Positions 14,601 through 29,107 are shown, counted from the stretch's first letter. The stretch: 64,000 nucleotides of DNA from Sapria himalayana (GCA_029783825.1 JAREIK010008142.1:38526-102525); one strand, 5' to 3'. Notes: generated by a model from the sequence alone, not told the origin. Numbers and translations are program-made.

Positions 14601-15526
14601 AAAGCACAGATCATCTTTTTTCAAATGGGAAAATAGCGGGGGAGATATGAAATCAGCTTGATAATACAGGGGGACAACCAAACGATAAACTAGAGAATAG
14701 ATTGATAAACTGGAACAAGGAAAAACCTAAAAGCCAGATTCAAATCTGGTTTAGGAATAATATTCCCTTAGTAATTATTTGGTGTATATGGAAAGCTAGG
14801 AATAAAAGTATGTTTGAAAGAATACAAATGAATTCAGAAGAAATTCTGAAGGATATAAAAAAGGAAATCTCAATTATTTCTGCTTTAAAACCTATTAAAA
14901 CTATTAACATTAATATATCAAAAAATCTAAGAATTAAATGGGGGTTAAGTATTAGGAAAGAGGGATGGTTGGGTCTGAAAAGAGTTTCTTGGATTAAACC
15001 ACCAAATGGAACCTTTGCTCTTAACACAGACGGTAGTTTTAATAGAGATATGGGAATAGCGGGTGGAGGGGTAGTGATTAGGGATGCACGAGGTAAGATT
15101 ATAAAAGCATTTACTATGAAAAATAAGTCTAATTCAGCCTTACATTCTGAAATACAGGCCTTGCTCAGGGGGCTTCAGATTGGTAAAAGTTTAAATCTTA
15201 AGAAGATACAAATTCAGGTGGATTCTAAACTACTAGAGGGGCTAGCTTCAAATAGATTACAAATGTTGAAACATGAGGTAGATATGGAAAATATAAGAGA
15301 ATTAATGGAAGAGCTGGAGGCCACAATCTCACATATTTATAGGGAGGTTAATGCATTAGTAGACAAGTTGGCAAAAGAGGGTATACATAGGGGCACACAA
15401 GAATTTATTGGGAATGATATTCCCAATAAATTCGTTGGAATAGCTAAGCTGGATAAAATGGCTTATCCATATGTTAGGATTTGTAGGAACTTGGAAAGGC
15501 AATTGGGCACAAGTCTAAGGGGATAA
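11594..15526 (+). pseudogene. LINE ORF2: endonuclease, reverse transcriptase, RNase H (three stops)
   Basis: The frame runs 1,310 codons, the usual length for a plant L1 ORF2. I chose the ATG at 11,594 because it lies in frame just before the typical WN-RG start motif, whose Trp codon is now TAG at 11,612. Endonuclease motifs: GRDFN at residue ~129 (family usually GGDFN or GDFN) and SDHSP at ~216. RT: FDRVEW at ~580, RQGDPLSPYLF, and YADD at ~680. A zinc-binding region CECCH lies at ~995. RNase H: TDGS at ~1,145, then the conserved Glu in HSEIQAL, Asp in VDSK and Asp in VDKLAKEG, so all four catalytic acids are present. Other stops are at 12,965 (TAG) and 14,648 (TGA). All keep frame, and each fits a C-to-T or G-to-A change. 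The protein would nick target DNA, prime cDNA synthesis and degrade the RNA strand. Confidence 0.93.
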
Positions 15527-16275
15527 CAGAATATATATATATTGTTTGAGTTTTTTGTCTCTATCCTACAGGAATACAGCTTATATATCAGAAAAAAGAC
15601 AGCAAAGGCAAGATATAGATTACCCTGGAAAAGAAATGATTGTGATGTGCTGTGTAGTTTGCTGGTTTTTTTGATTTGCAGGTATTCATGGATAGTTTTA
15701 CGGATGAGGGAGGAAGCTGGAAAAGTTGTGAATTTGTAGTTATGTTAGTCTATGTTTATAAAAATGTTAGTTTATGTTTATAAAAAGTATGAAGCTTGCT
15801 TTAAAATGGAGTACGAGGAAGGCTAGGGAAAGGCAGCAGTATGGTAAGGTATAAGGTAAGAGGTAGCTGGTGTTTTTTTGGTGTTTTGTTTGTATTTGGT
15901 GCAGGCTGTATGCTAGCAAGGAGAAGGATTAAAGAGTTGCTGAAATGTGAGAAGGAAAAGGATTAAAGAGCATGCAGAACAAGCAATCAGAATAGGGGAG
16001 GGGGGAGAAGAAGAGCAGAAATTGTATCTTACTCTTCAGAAAAATAGAACAATTAGCACCTAAAGGACTTGGGAAAAGAAGAAAATGTCATAACAAAACA
16101 GCTTTTAAAAGATTAAGAGATCATCTCTTATGCTTTCCATAAAGTGTACCTAGAATGGTAGAATTTAGAGATTTCTTTTTTGTAATTTAAAAGGGTGTAA
16201 GGGGGCAAAGGGTAGTTTTATAGCTTGTAAAAATGATATTCCTCTGCCAAAAGAGAGAGTATAAGTTTTAATAAA
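15527..16275 (+). other. LINE copy 1 3' UTR
   Basis: Non-coding tail between the ORF2 stop and the right target-site duplication. It carries short direct repeats (TTAGTTTATGTTTATAAAAA-type near 15,745-15,785; GAAGGATTAAAGAG-type near 15,925-15,970). A near-terminal block, tattcctctgccaaaagaga at 16,238-16,257, recurs with two mismatches at 43,291-43,310 in copy 2, which marks the family 3' end. It finishes TTTTAATAAA with almost no poly(A) before satellite begins. Confidence 0.8.
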
Positions 16276-16290
16276 GATAGGTAGATAGTT
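16275..16290 (+). repeat. Right target-site duplication of LINE copy 1
   Basis: Identical 16-mer to 10,059-10,074, placed directly after the LINE's AATAAA end. Satellite continues on both outer sides. Confidence 0.8.
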
Positions 16291-16404
16291 AGTTAGATAG
16301 ATATAGTAAAAACAAATAGATAGACATATTTATAGCTAGATAGATCGATTAAATGATTGATTAATTGATACATGGATATATATAAAGAAAGATAGAAAGA
16401 AAGA

Positions 16405-16670
16405 GATAGATATAGAGATAGATAGACAAAAAGTTAGATAGAAAGATAAATAGATATAAAGAAAGAGATAGAAAGATAAATAAAAGAAAGAGATAGATAG
16501 ATAGACATAGAGATAGATATATAGATATATAGATAGATATATAGAAAGAGATAGAAAGATAAATAGATATTGATTAATTGATTAATTGATAGATATAGAG
16601 ATAGATAGAAAAAAAGTTAGATAGAAAGATAAATAGATATAAAGAAAGAGATAGAAAGATAAATAAAAGA
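16405..16670 (+). repeat. 183-bp offset duplication in GATA array
   Basis: The segment beginning gatagatatagagatagat at 16,405 recurs at 16,588 (offset 183) and continues through AGTTAGATAGAAAGATAAATAG, ATAAAGAAAGAG and AGATAAATAAAAGA with few changes. This indicates segmental duplication rather than tetranucleotide slippage. Confidence 0.7.
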
Positions 16671-17072
16671 TATGGATAGATAGATAGATATATAGATAGA
16701 TAGATTGATTAATAGATAGATAGATATATTGATAGATAGATAGCCAGATTGACAAACATACAAACAGACAAACAGACAAATAGAAAACTAGATTGATAGC
16801 TAGAAAAAAAAGATAGACTAATAGACATTTATAGAGATAGATAGTTAGTTAGTTAGACAGAAGATAGATAGATAGACATATAGACACATAGACATATGTA
16901 CAAATATATAGATATATAGAGAGAGATAGATATATGGAAACATAGACATAAAGATACATATAATGATAAATAGATTCACAGATAAAGAAATATACTTATA
17001 GACTAATAGATGAATAGACGAATAGACAAATAGATAATTAGATATTTAAATAAAGAGACATATAGACAAATA

Positions 17073-17126
<54 letters not shown>

Positions 17127-18506
17127 AAGAAATAGATAAATAGACAAATAGATAGATAGACAGCTAGATATATAGACAAGTAGATATATATTTATATATA
17201 GATAGATAGATAGATACACAGATAGATAGATATGTAGACAGATAGATAGATATGTAGACAGATAGATAGATAGATAGACAGACATATTGATTCATTGATA
17301 AAAGATAGATAAATAGACAGACAGATAGATAAATAGTTAAATAGATATGTAGATAAATAAAATATATATATATAGATAGATAGATAAATTATAGGATAGA
17401 TAGATATAAAGATAGGCAGAAATATGGCTTGGAAAATTGATAAATAAAAAGATAGAGAGATAGACAGAAATATAGATAGACATATTGATAGATATAAAGC
17501 TTTATAGATTGATAAATAGATAGATCGACAAATAATGAGATAAATAGATAGATAGATAAAAAGATAGATATATAGACAGATTGTCAAATAGCCAGATAGA
17601 CACATAGATAGATAGAAAGATATGTAGATAGACAAATAGACAGATACACATACGGATAGATATGCACTTAGATTGATAGCTAGATAGATATACAAATAGA
17701 CACATAGAAAGATAGGTAAACATATAAAAAGATAGATATATAAAATGATACATAGATAGACATATAGATAGACAGACAGATAGTTAGATAGACAGATTGA
17801 TAGATAACTAAATATACTAATAGGTAGATATACAAATAAACAAATTGACATATACATAGATAAAAAGAAATATAGATAGATAGATTGACAAATCAAAAGT
17901 TAGAGAGCTAAATAGATAGATAAATAGATAGATAGATATATAGATAGATAAATAGATAGATAGATAGATAGATATACAGACATGCAGATTGATAGATGGG
18001 GAGATATAAAGATAGATAAATAGATAGATAGATAGACAAATAGATAGATAGGTAGATACATTAAAATAAAGATAGAGAGATAGTTAAATAGTTAGATAGA
18101 TAGATAGATAGTCAAAAAGATTGATACATAGATAGTCAAATAGACATATAGATAGATAAACAGATAACCAGATTAGAATATAAGTAGATATATAGATATA
18201 TATATACATATATATAGATATATAGATACTTACATAAATAGATAGATAAATAGATAGATAACTATGTATTTTGTTAATAGTAAATAGATAGATAGATATG
18301 GGGATAAATAGATAAACAAATCATAGATACATAGATAGATAGACACATAGATTGATAGACATAAATATAGATAGATAGAGAAATAGAAAGAAGATAGCTA
18401 GATTTATTGATTGATAGTTGACTAATAGATAGATAGATTTATAGATTTATATATATAAAGTTATATAAATAGATAGATAGATAGATTGGAAGAGAGAGAG
18501 AGAGAG

Positions 18507-18548
<42 letters not shown>

Positions 18549-19388
18549 ATTGATAGATATACCGATAGATAGATAGATCGATAAACACATTGAAACATAG
18601 AGAGATAGATAGATAGCCATATAAATAAAAAGGTAGATACACTAATTATTAGATAGAAAGAAAAATAAACATAAGATAGATAAATAGATTGACCAATATA
18701 CAGATATATAGATAGAAACATTTAAACATATTGCCATAAATAGATAAACATATAGACAATTAGAAAAGTAGACTAAAAGGCAATTATATAATTTGATAAA
18801 TAGACGGATAGATAAATTGATAGATAGACAATTAGATAGTTACACTATTATATAGATATACTAATAGACATAGACATATAGATAGATTAATAAATTGATA
18901 GATATAAAGATAGATAGACAAATAGATAGATAGACAAATAAAAAGATGGAAAGATAGGTAGATAGACATACATATAGACATATAGAAAGAAAGAAAGATA
19001 GACAGACAGTTAGATAGATAGACTATTAGTCAAACAAAAAGTTAAATAATTAAACTGAAAGAAAAATTGACAGATAGACAGATGACAAATAGTTTGTTAA
19101 TTTGTTAGTCAATTAGATACATAGAAAGATAAATTGATAGATATATTGATATATAAAAATTTAGATACATAGATAGTTAGATAAATAGACAAATAGAAAG
19201 TTAACCAAATAGACATATATAGATAGAAAGATAGACAAATAGATAGATATCCAGATAAAGAGATAGTCATATATATAGTTAGACAAATATATAGATAAAT
19301 AAATAGACAAATAGATAGATAAATATATAGACTTATATTCTAAATGACTAATAAAAAGAAAGATGCATAGATAGATAAATAGAGTGAT

Positions 19389-19441
<53 letters not shown>

Positions 19442-19634
19442 GATAGACAAAAAGATTTATAAATAAATAGACATATAGATACATAGATAGATAGATAATT
19501 AGATAGACATATTGATAGATAGATAAATATATACACATACAGATAGATAGATAGATAGATAGACATATATATATTGATAGATAGATAATTAGATAGATAT
19601 ACATAGAAATATATAAATAGACATATTTATCAAT

Positions 19635-19680
<46 letters not shown>

Positions 19681-20086
19681 TGATTTATTGATAGAAATAT
19701 TTATTAAAAAATAGTTAAATAGTTTGATAGATAGACAGATAAATAGTTATATAGATTGATTGATAGACATATAGACCTATAGAGAAATAGATAGTTAGAT
19801 AGATAGACATATAGATAGATAAACTGATAGATAGATAGATAGTAGATAGAAAGATAGATAGATATTCATATAGATTGAAAATAGATAGATAGATATAAAG
19901 ACAAATTGATAGACAATTAGATATATTGATAGATAGATACATAGACTTATATACAAATAAACTAAAAGGTAGATATAGATATAGAGACATAGCCATATAG
20001 ACCAGTAGATAGATAGATAGTTATATAGGTAGGTAGGTAGATAGATTTATAGATAGATAGATATATAGATATAGAAAGATAGATAG

Positions 20087-20135
<49 letters not shown>

Positions 20136-20587
20136 CAGATGGATAGATAGACTAATAGATATATAGAAAATAGTTAGTTAGATAGTTATTGAGATAGATA
20201 GATAGATAGAAAGATAGATAATTAGACATCTAGATAAATAATGAGATATATAGATAGATAGACAAATAGACATATAAAAAGTAATATAGAAATACCTATA
20301 GAATGATAGACAAATAATTAGATAGACTGATGGACAAATAATTATATAAACAGATAAACATATAGAGTGATAGAAAAATAAATAGATAGAAAGAAAGAAA
20401 TATTGATATATACACATGTAAAAAAATAGAATGATAGATAAATAAATAAATAAATAGATATATTGGCTTATAAAGTGATAGACTGATACACTAATAGATA
20501 TTTAGATAGTTAGATAGATAAATATATATATATCGATATACAAATTGACAATTAGACTGAAAGATAGAAGATATATATATATATATA

Positions 20588-20925
20588 TATTAATTGACTT
20601 ATAGACTTATAGAGTAAAATACAAAAAAGATAGATAGTTAGACAGATAGGTTGATTGAAAGATAGATAGTTATATAGATAGATAGATTGACACATAGATA
20701 AATATATAAATAGATAGATATACAGATAGATAGACACACACACACACACACACACATATATATTAATTGACTTATAGACCTGATAGAGTAAAATACAAAA
20801 AAGATAGATAGTTAGAGAGATAGATAGATTGAAAGATAGATAGTTATATAGATAGATATATTGACACAGATAAATATATAAATAGATAGATATATAGATA
20901 GATAGATACACAATATATATATATA
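20588..20925 (+). repeat. ~172-bp tandem duplication with CA tract
   Basis: The marker taattgacttatagac followed by TAGAGTAAAATACAAAAAAG starts near 20,591 and again at 20,763. The downstream GATA variants also correspond (GTTATATAGATAGATA, ATTGACACA, AGATAAATATATAAATAG). A CA run separates the copies. Confidence 0.75.
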
Positions 20926-21074
20926 TATATGTAGATAGACATATAGAGAAATAGATATACATATAGACACATAGATAGATAGACAATTAGATAGTCGAAT
21001 ATATTAATTTAAAGATAGTCAGATAGACAAATATATAGATAGATAGACAAATAGCCAGATTAGAAGATAGGTAG

Positions 21075-21172
21075 ATATATACATCGATATATAGATATAT
21101 AGATATATAGATATATAGATATATACATATATAGATATATACATATATAGATATATACATATATAGATAGAT
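21075..21172. repeat. Short-period TATATAGATA / TATATACATA repeats
   Basis: A run of near-identical 8- to 18-base units (ATATATAGAT, then ATATATAGATATATACAT) lies within block 2. The register is cleaner than in its surroundings, suggesting recent local expansion. Confidence 0.75.
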
Positions 21173-23852
21173 AAATAGATAGATAGTTAAATATGTAGAT
21201 AGTTAGACAATTTGATTAATAGATAGATAGAAGGATATGCAAATATATAGATAAATAGATTGTAGATTGATAGATAGATAGACATGTTGATAGATAAAAA
21301 TATAAATAGATAGATATATACATAGAAAGATCGATAGATAGATATACATATAGATATATAAATAGATTGATAGATATAGAAATAGATAGATAGGTAGATA
21401 ATAGATAGTTTGATAGATACATTGATAGACAGATAGATACATACATAGTTAGATAGACACATAGATGGACTTATAGATAAATTTATACATATAAACATAG
21501 ATGATAGAAAATAGACAGATATACAATAGATTAAATACACAAATAGATAAATAGATAAAAAACTAAGATAGATAAATACACATATAGATAAATAGAAAGA
21601 TTAATTTATAGACACATAGAAATATAGAGACATAAATAGACACAAAGATTGGCAGATAGACAATTATACTAATAGACTAATATACGGTTAGATAGTTTAG
21701 TAGATAGCCAAATATATAAATATATAGATAGACAAGTAGACTGTTAGACAATTATATAGATAGATAGATAATCATACAAACATATCGATAGAATGATAAA
21801 TTGATAGATGGAGAGATAGACAAATAGACAGATAGATATATATAAAGATATACAGATATACAGATAGATAGATAGATAGATAGAAAGATAGACAGATATA
21901 CTGATTGATAGATTAACAAATAGATAAATAGACAAATAGGCTGATAAACAAATAGATATATAGATAAATAAATAGTTAAATAGACATACACATAGACAGA
22001 TAGTAAGAAAGACAGAAGATAAATAGACTTATAAACTAATTGACAGAAAGATAGTAAAATAGTTAGACATATAGACAAATAAACAGATTGATTGTTAGTT
22101 AGTTAGTGAATTAGACAGAAAAATAATTAGATAGATAGATTGAAAGATTGGTATATTGATAGATAGACGAAAAGATACATAGATAGATAGAAAAGTAAAT
22201 ACATAGACAGATAAATAAATAGACAAATATAATGTTAGTCATATGGACAAATATATTGATATAAAGATTGTTAGATAGACAGATATATAGATAAAGACAT
22301 AGACATATAGATAGTTAGACAAATAGATAGATTGATAGATAGATTGACATATTGATAGATAGACTGAAAAACAAATAGATAGATACATAGATAGATAAAT
22401 ATATAGATAGATAGTAAGATAGATTGATAGATAGATCGATCGATCGACCATTAGACAGATAGAAAGATAGACAAACATATATTTAGAAAGATAAATAGCT
22501 AGCTAGATAGATAGATAAATAAATTGATAGAAAGACAAAAAAATAGATAGATATACATATTGATAGATTGGTATGATATGTATATATATAGATAGATCGA
22601 AAAATTGACTAATAGACTGATAGACAAAAAAATTGTTAAACAGTTAGACGGATAGACAAGTAGAAAGATAGATAGTTAGATAGTTACATATATTTATAGA
22701 TAGACATATAGACATTTAGACAAATAGATTGATAGATAGATAGATAGATAGAAATATAGATAGATAGACTGATAGATAGATATACAGATTCATATTTTGA
22801 TAGATAGATAGATAAATAAATAAATAAATAGATAGACAAATTGATATATATATATATATATATATATATAGAAAGAAAGATAGATATATATACAGATAGC
22901 CAGATAGACATAGAGACAAATAGACATATAAACAATTAGATAGATAGATAAACACATAGACTTATAGATTGATAAACTAAAAGGCATATAGCAAGATAGA
23001 AATATAGACATATAGACAAATTTTCAGATAGATATATAGACAGTTACCCAGAAAGATAGATAAATAGATGTATAGATAAATAGAAAGATAGATTGATAGA
23101 TAGATATATAGATGGATAGATAGGTAGATAAATAGATAGATAAAAAATAGATAGATCGACACATAAAGTCATATTTAGACAGTCAGATAGGTAAATAGGC
23201 ATATTAATTAATAGTTTGATAGATAGATATATAGACAGATAGAAAAATTGATAGATAAATAAATAATCAGATAAACTAATAAAATAATAGACTTATATAG
23301 TGATTGACTAATAGATAGTTGGATATTTAGATAGATAAATAGATACATTGATTTACAAATTGACAGTTAGACAGAAAGATATATAGAAAGATATATTAAT
23401 TAATTGATTGAGTGATTGATTAATAGTCAACTAGACTAATAGAATTATATACTAAAAGATAGATAGAGAGATGAATAGAGAGAGATAGGTAAATAGAAAT
23501 ATAGACATACATATAGATTAATAGAAAGTTAGATAGATAGAAAAAAAGATATACACATAGATAGCCTTATAGGCAGATAGATAGATAGATAGATTGATAA
23601 TCTAATAGATGAATAGATAGATAAATAGAAAGGTAGATTGGCAGACTGATAAATACATAAATAGATAGATAGATAAACAAATAAACAAATACAAAGTTTG
23701 ACAAATAAGAAATAGAAAGATACACAAATAACAAATAAATATATAGACAGACAAACAAGTAGACATAAAGATATATAGAAACATATACAGATAGACAAAT
23801 CGATAAATAGACACTTATTAAGATTGATAGATAGACATATATATAAATATAA

Positions 23853-23892
<40 letters not shown>

Positions 23893-25178
23893 ATAGACAT
23901 ATAGATAGATAGATAGATAGATAGATAGATTGATTGATTGATAAATATATAGATAGACACACGGGCAATAGAAAGATAGATAGATATAAAGTGTGACAAG
24001 CAAATAGATAGTCAATTAGACATATAGGTAGATAGACAAATAGGCAAATAGAGAGATAGTCAGATATACAAATAAAAAATAAATAGATTGAAAGATAAAA
24101 AGATAGATATATAGACAGATAGAATGTTAGATTTATAGTTATATAGTTAGACAGATAGATAGATAGGCAAAATATAGATTAGTAGATATAAACATAGCTA
24201 GATAGATAGAAAGATAGATACACACATATATGGATAAAAAAATTGATAGATATATAGACAAATAGAAAGATAAACATATAGATAGATAAATAGGTAGATA
24301 GATAAACATAAAGAAAGAAAGATAGATAGATAGCAGATATAAAGATAGATAGATAGACAGGTAGACAGATAGATAGATAGAAAGATAGATAGGTAAATAT
24401 TTTGATAGAAAGAAAGATACATGGATAATAAGATTGACATATAGACACATTGAAAGATTAACATATAGTAAGATAGAGAGAGAGAGAGAAATGTGTATAT
24501 ATATATATAAGCATATTTGAAGATAGATAGATGTATAGGCAAAAATATAGATAGTTAGATAGATAGATATATAAATAGATAATTAGATAGATAAATAAAC
24601 AAATAGATAGATAGATAGTTATATAGTGAGACAGATAAATTGATTGATAGATAGACATATGTACAATTAATTTAAATGGATAGACTGATAAAAAGTATGA
24701 TAATTAGAAAGTTAGAGAGATATATCGACATTAGACATATAGACATAAAAATAGATATTTAGTTAGATAGTTAGACAAATAGATAGGTAGATATATAAAC
24801 TAATAGATTATTAGCCAGTTTGATAGATAGATAGATAGATAGATAATCAGATAGATAGAATCATAGATTAATAGATAGACATAAAGATAGATAGAAAAAT
24901 AGATAAATAATTATAAAGATAAGTATATAGATTGACAGATAGATATATAGATAAATAAACACATAGATAGATAGATTATAGACAGACAAATACATAGATA
25001 GATAAATAGATAGTTAAATAGATATATAGATAGATAGATAAATAGACTAATTTATCGATAGACTAATAGTTAGAAAGATAGTCAAACAATTATATAGATA
25101 GATATATTGAAATTTCAAAGATAGATAGTTAGACAGAATGAAAAATAACACTTAGAAACTTTTAATTATTGATAGTTA

Positions 25179-25761
25179 GACATATAATCATTTAGACAAA
25201 AAAATAGATAGATAGATAGACTTATAAACAAATAGATATATAGACATATATATAAATAGCTGATAAATAGATAGAAAAATAGTCAGATAGATAGTTATAA
25301 AGATACATAGAAAGATAGATTTATAGACAAATATAAAATACACAGATGGACAAATAGATAGAAAGATATACAAAAATAAAGATTGATATATAAATAGACA
25401 AACACACAGATAAATAGATAGATAGACGAATAGATAGATAGACATAAAGACAATTACACATAGAGCAAGATAGCCATATAGAATGATAAATGGATATACA
25501 AATAGATTTATAGACAAATAGATAGGTATATAGAGAGATAGATATAAAATTCTTAGATAAGTAGAAAGATAAATAAATAGATAGATTGACAGATATATAA
25601 AAAGATAGATAGATAGATAGATAAACATATAGATAGACAAATAGATAGATAGTCATATATATATATATATATAATAGATTATTATACAGATAGATAAATA
25701 GATAGATAGATATACATATAGATAGATAGATAGACATATAGATAGATAGATAAAGAAAGAG

Positions 25762-25793
<32 letters not shown>

Positions 25794-27200
25794 ACAGATA
25801 AATAGATAAATAGATAGATTAATAAGTAGAAAGAAAGATAGAATGATTGTTATATAGAGAGATAAATAGATAGATAGTTAGACATATTGATAGAACAATA
25901 GATAGACAATTAGAGAGATATATAGATAGATAGATAAATAGACAAATATATTGATAGACATAGAGATAGATAGATAAACAAACAGACAGACAGATAGATA
26001 GATAGATAGACAAATAGATAGATATATAGATAGATATTTAGATTTGTTGATATATAGATAGATAGACAAATAGATAGATAGATAGACAACTAGATAGATA
26101 AATAGATAAATAGATAGACAAGTAAATAGATAGATAGACAGATAGATAGATAGATAGATAATAGATAGCTACATAGATATATAGATCGATAGACACATAG
26201 ATAGATTTATAGATAGACTAATAGTTATATAGATAGATAGATTGAAATATAGATAGTTTGACAACTAGATAGAGAAGCACTTAGATACTTACAAATATTG
26301 ATAGATAGACATATAATCATTTAGACAAAAAATAGATATATAGATTAATAGACAGATAAACAAATAGTTATATAGACAAATAAATAAATAACTTATTAAT
26401 AGATAGACATATAGACAGATAGATAGTAAAAAAGATAGATAGATGATATATAGACAAATATAAAATAGACAGATAGACAAATAGATTGAAAGATATATAA
26501 ATATATAGATAGATAGATCGACAGACAGACAGATAGATAGATAGATAGACACATAGATAGGAAGACATAAAGACATTTCCACATAGAGCAAGATAGCCAT
26601 ATAGAATGATAGATAGATATACAAATAGATCGATACACATATAGATAGGTAGATAGATAGATAGATAGACAAATACATAGATAGGTAGATAGATAAATAG
26701 ATAGATATACATATAGATAGATAGATAGATTAATAGGCAGGAAGAAAGATAGAGAGATAGTTATATAGAAAGATAAATAGATAAGTAGTAAGACAGATTG
26801 ATTTACAGATTGATAGAAAAGTAGATAGATAGATAGATAGATATACAGATATATAAATATATAGATAAATTATAGATAGACATATAGATAGATATATAAA
26901 TCGACAGATAGATAGATAGAAAAATAGATAAACATAGATATAAAGATAGACAAATAGATAGATAGATAAATAGTTAGTTAGTTAGTTAGATTGGTTGATA
27001 GATAAATAAATAGATAGATAGACTAGTAAATATATAGATAGATAGACAGATAGAAGATAAATAGATATATATATATATATATAGACAAAAAGATATATAG
27101 AAAGATAGAAAGACAAATAAATAGATATACAGGAAAATAGACAACTAGATCTCCACACAGAAAGATAGATAGGCAGGCAGCCAGGCAAGAAGATAGTCAG
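25179..27200 (+). repeat. ~1.12-kb duplicated segment in GATA array
   Basis: Two distinctive markers recur at the same offset. The first is gacatataatcatttagac, at 25,179 and 26,308. The second, gacataaagac followed by acatagagcaagatagcc, is at about 25,441 and 26,564. Offsets are 1,129 and 1,123 bases. Sequence between markers corresponds with substitutions and small indels, so a ~1.1-kb unit was duplicated. The outer limits are approximate. Confidence 0.7.
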
Positions 27201-28670
27201 GCAGGCAGACACATAGGCAAACTACCAGATAGATAGACAGACAAAGTTAAATAGATATTAAAAAAAATAAACAAATAAAAAGACAGATAAATTGACTATA
27301 GAAAGACAAATAGACATATAGATAGATAGTTTGATAGACTAATTGATAGATAGATTGATAGATAGATAGATAGATTTATTGATAAATAGATAGACAAGTA
27401 AATATATTGTTTGATAGAAAGATTGATAGACGAAATGATTTATATATTAAAATACAAATTTATAGATAGTTTGATAGATAGATTGATAGATAGGATGATA
27501 GATAATAGATAGAGAGAGAAATAGATAGATAAATAGATAGATAGGCAGATAAATAGACAGAAAGTTAAATAAATTGAAAGATATATTGATAGACAAAAAG
27601 ATATGTAGATTATTTGACAAATAGATAGATATGTAGACACATAGATAGATAGTTAGTTAGATAGATAGATAGATAGATATGTAGATAGATAGATAGGTAG
27701 ATAGATTGATTGATTGATAGACAAATATACAGATAGATATATGGATAGAAAGATTGATAGAAAAATAAATAGACAGAGAGAAAATTAGAAAGACTAATAG
27801 ATAAAGATATAGATATACATATATATAGAAATATACACAAATAGATAGACACGAAGATAGAAAGAAAAATAGTCATATAGATAAATAGATAGATAGATAG
27901 ATAGATAAATAAATAAATAGATAGATAGATAAATAGACATAAAGTTGACATACAATTAGATAGATAGAGAAATAGATAGACAGATATATAGACATATAGA
28001 CATACATATAGATAGATAGATAGACAGATATATAGATAAGTAGGTAAACAAAAAGATAGATTGATAAATAGAATGATAGATAGAAAGATATACAGACTGA
28101 CAGATAGATAATTAAAAATATAGATAGATACACAAATAGATAGATAGATAGATAGAAATTCAAATAGATATATAGACATGCAGACAAACAAACAGATAGA
28201 TAAATTGTGAGACAAATTGATAGATAGATTAATAAATATATGAATAACTAGAAAGATATATAGAAAGTTAGTTAAATTGATAAATAGATAGATAGACAAA
28301 ATGATAAATAAATAGATAGACAAATAGATAGAAAGATTAGTAGACAAATAAATACATAGATAAACATAGAGATAGATAGAATAGAGAGTTAGATAGATCT
28401 ATAGAAAGATAGATAGATAGGTAGAAAGATAGATAGATAGGTAGAAAGATAGATAGAAAGATAGATAGATAGATAAATAGATAGACAGACATATAGATAA
28501 ATAGATATATAGAAAGATAAATAGACAAATAGTTAGGTAGATAGATAGACAAGTCGAAAGATAGATAGATATATAGATAGATTAATAGATAAATAGATAG
28601 ATAGACAAACATATATATATTTATATATATATATATAAAGATAGATATAAAGATAGATAGATAGATAAAT

Positions 28671-28702
<32 letters not shown>

Positions 28703-29107
28703 TTATAATAGATTGATATGTAGATTAATAGATAGATTGATAGATAGATTGGTAGATAGATTGATAGATAAATTGATAGGCAATTAGATAGATAGATTGA
28801 TAGATTGATAGATAGTTAGATAGTTAGATAGATACATATATAAATATATAGATAGATAGAGAAAAAGATAGCTAGATATATAGATAGATAAATAGTCAGA
28901 TTATTAGATAGATAGATTGTAATATTTTTAGATATATAGATTGATAAATAGTTATACAAATAGATATATAATATATATATATATTATATATATATAGATT
29001 GATACAAAAATAGATAGATTGTATAAATAAAGATAGACTTTGAAATAGATAAATCATTTATACATAAATATAAACAATTTGTTAGATAGTTAGATTGATA
29101 GATAGAT

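Larger units (their letters stand above)
10075..16275 (+). mobile_element. Near full-length plant L1-type LINE, copy 1
   Basis: This 6.2-kb non-LTR retrotransposon has a ~93-base 5' leader, ORF1 (10,168-11,601), ORF2 (11,594-15,526) and a ~750-base 3' UTR ending TTTTAATAAA. It is flanked by a perfect 16-bp direct repeat made of satellite sequence, so it inserted into an already existing GATA array. Reading frames of both ORFs are preserved end to end with no frameshift seen; only point stops disrupt them. Its composition is far less repetitive than its surroundings. Copy 2 at 40,106-43,345 belongs to the same family. The set of motifs (DUF4283, CCHC, APE-type endonuclease, YADD RT, zinc-binding region, RNase H) is that of angiosperm L1 elements. 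Confidence 0.93.
17076..23890. repeat. Cluster of TA, TA/CA and GA/TA tracts
   Basis: Long dinucleotide runs interrupt this part of block 2: (TA)n(CA)n at 17,076-17,126, (GA)n(TA)n at about 18,490-18,541, (TA)n at 19,391-19,437, (TA)n(CA)n at 19,637-19,680, (TA)n at 20,090-20,132 and 20,570-20,590, (CA)n near 20,734-20,756, and TA runs near 22,845-22,870 and 23,857-23,890. The other satellite blocks contain far fewer. Confidence 0.85.

Noticed and set aside
14990..15526. LINE RNase H region as a separate host RNase H-like gene
   Set aside because: It is in the same frame as the RT, one codon-level stop away, and copy 2 carries the same domain order.
15542..15739. 65-residue frame after LINE ORF2
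   Set aside because: Lies in the 3' UTR, has no similarity to LINE proteins and no counterpart in copy 2.
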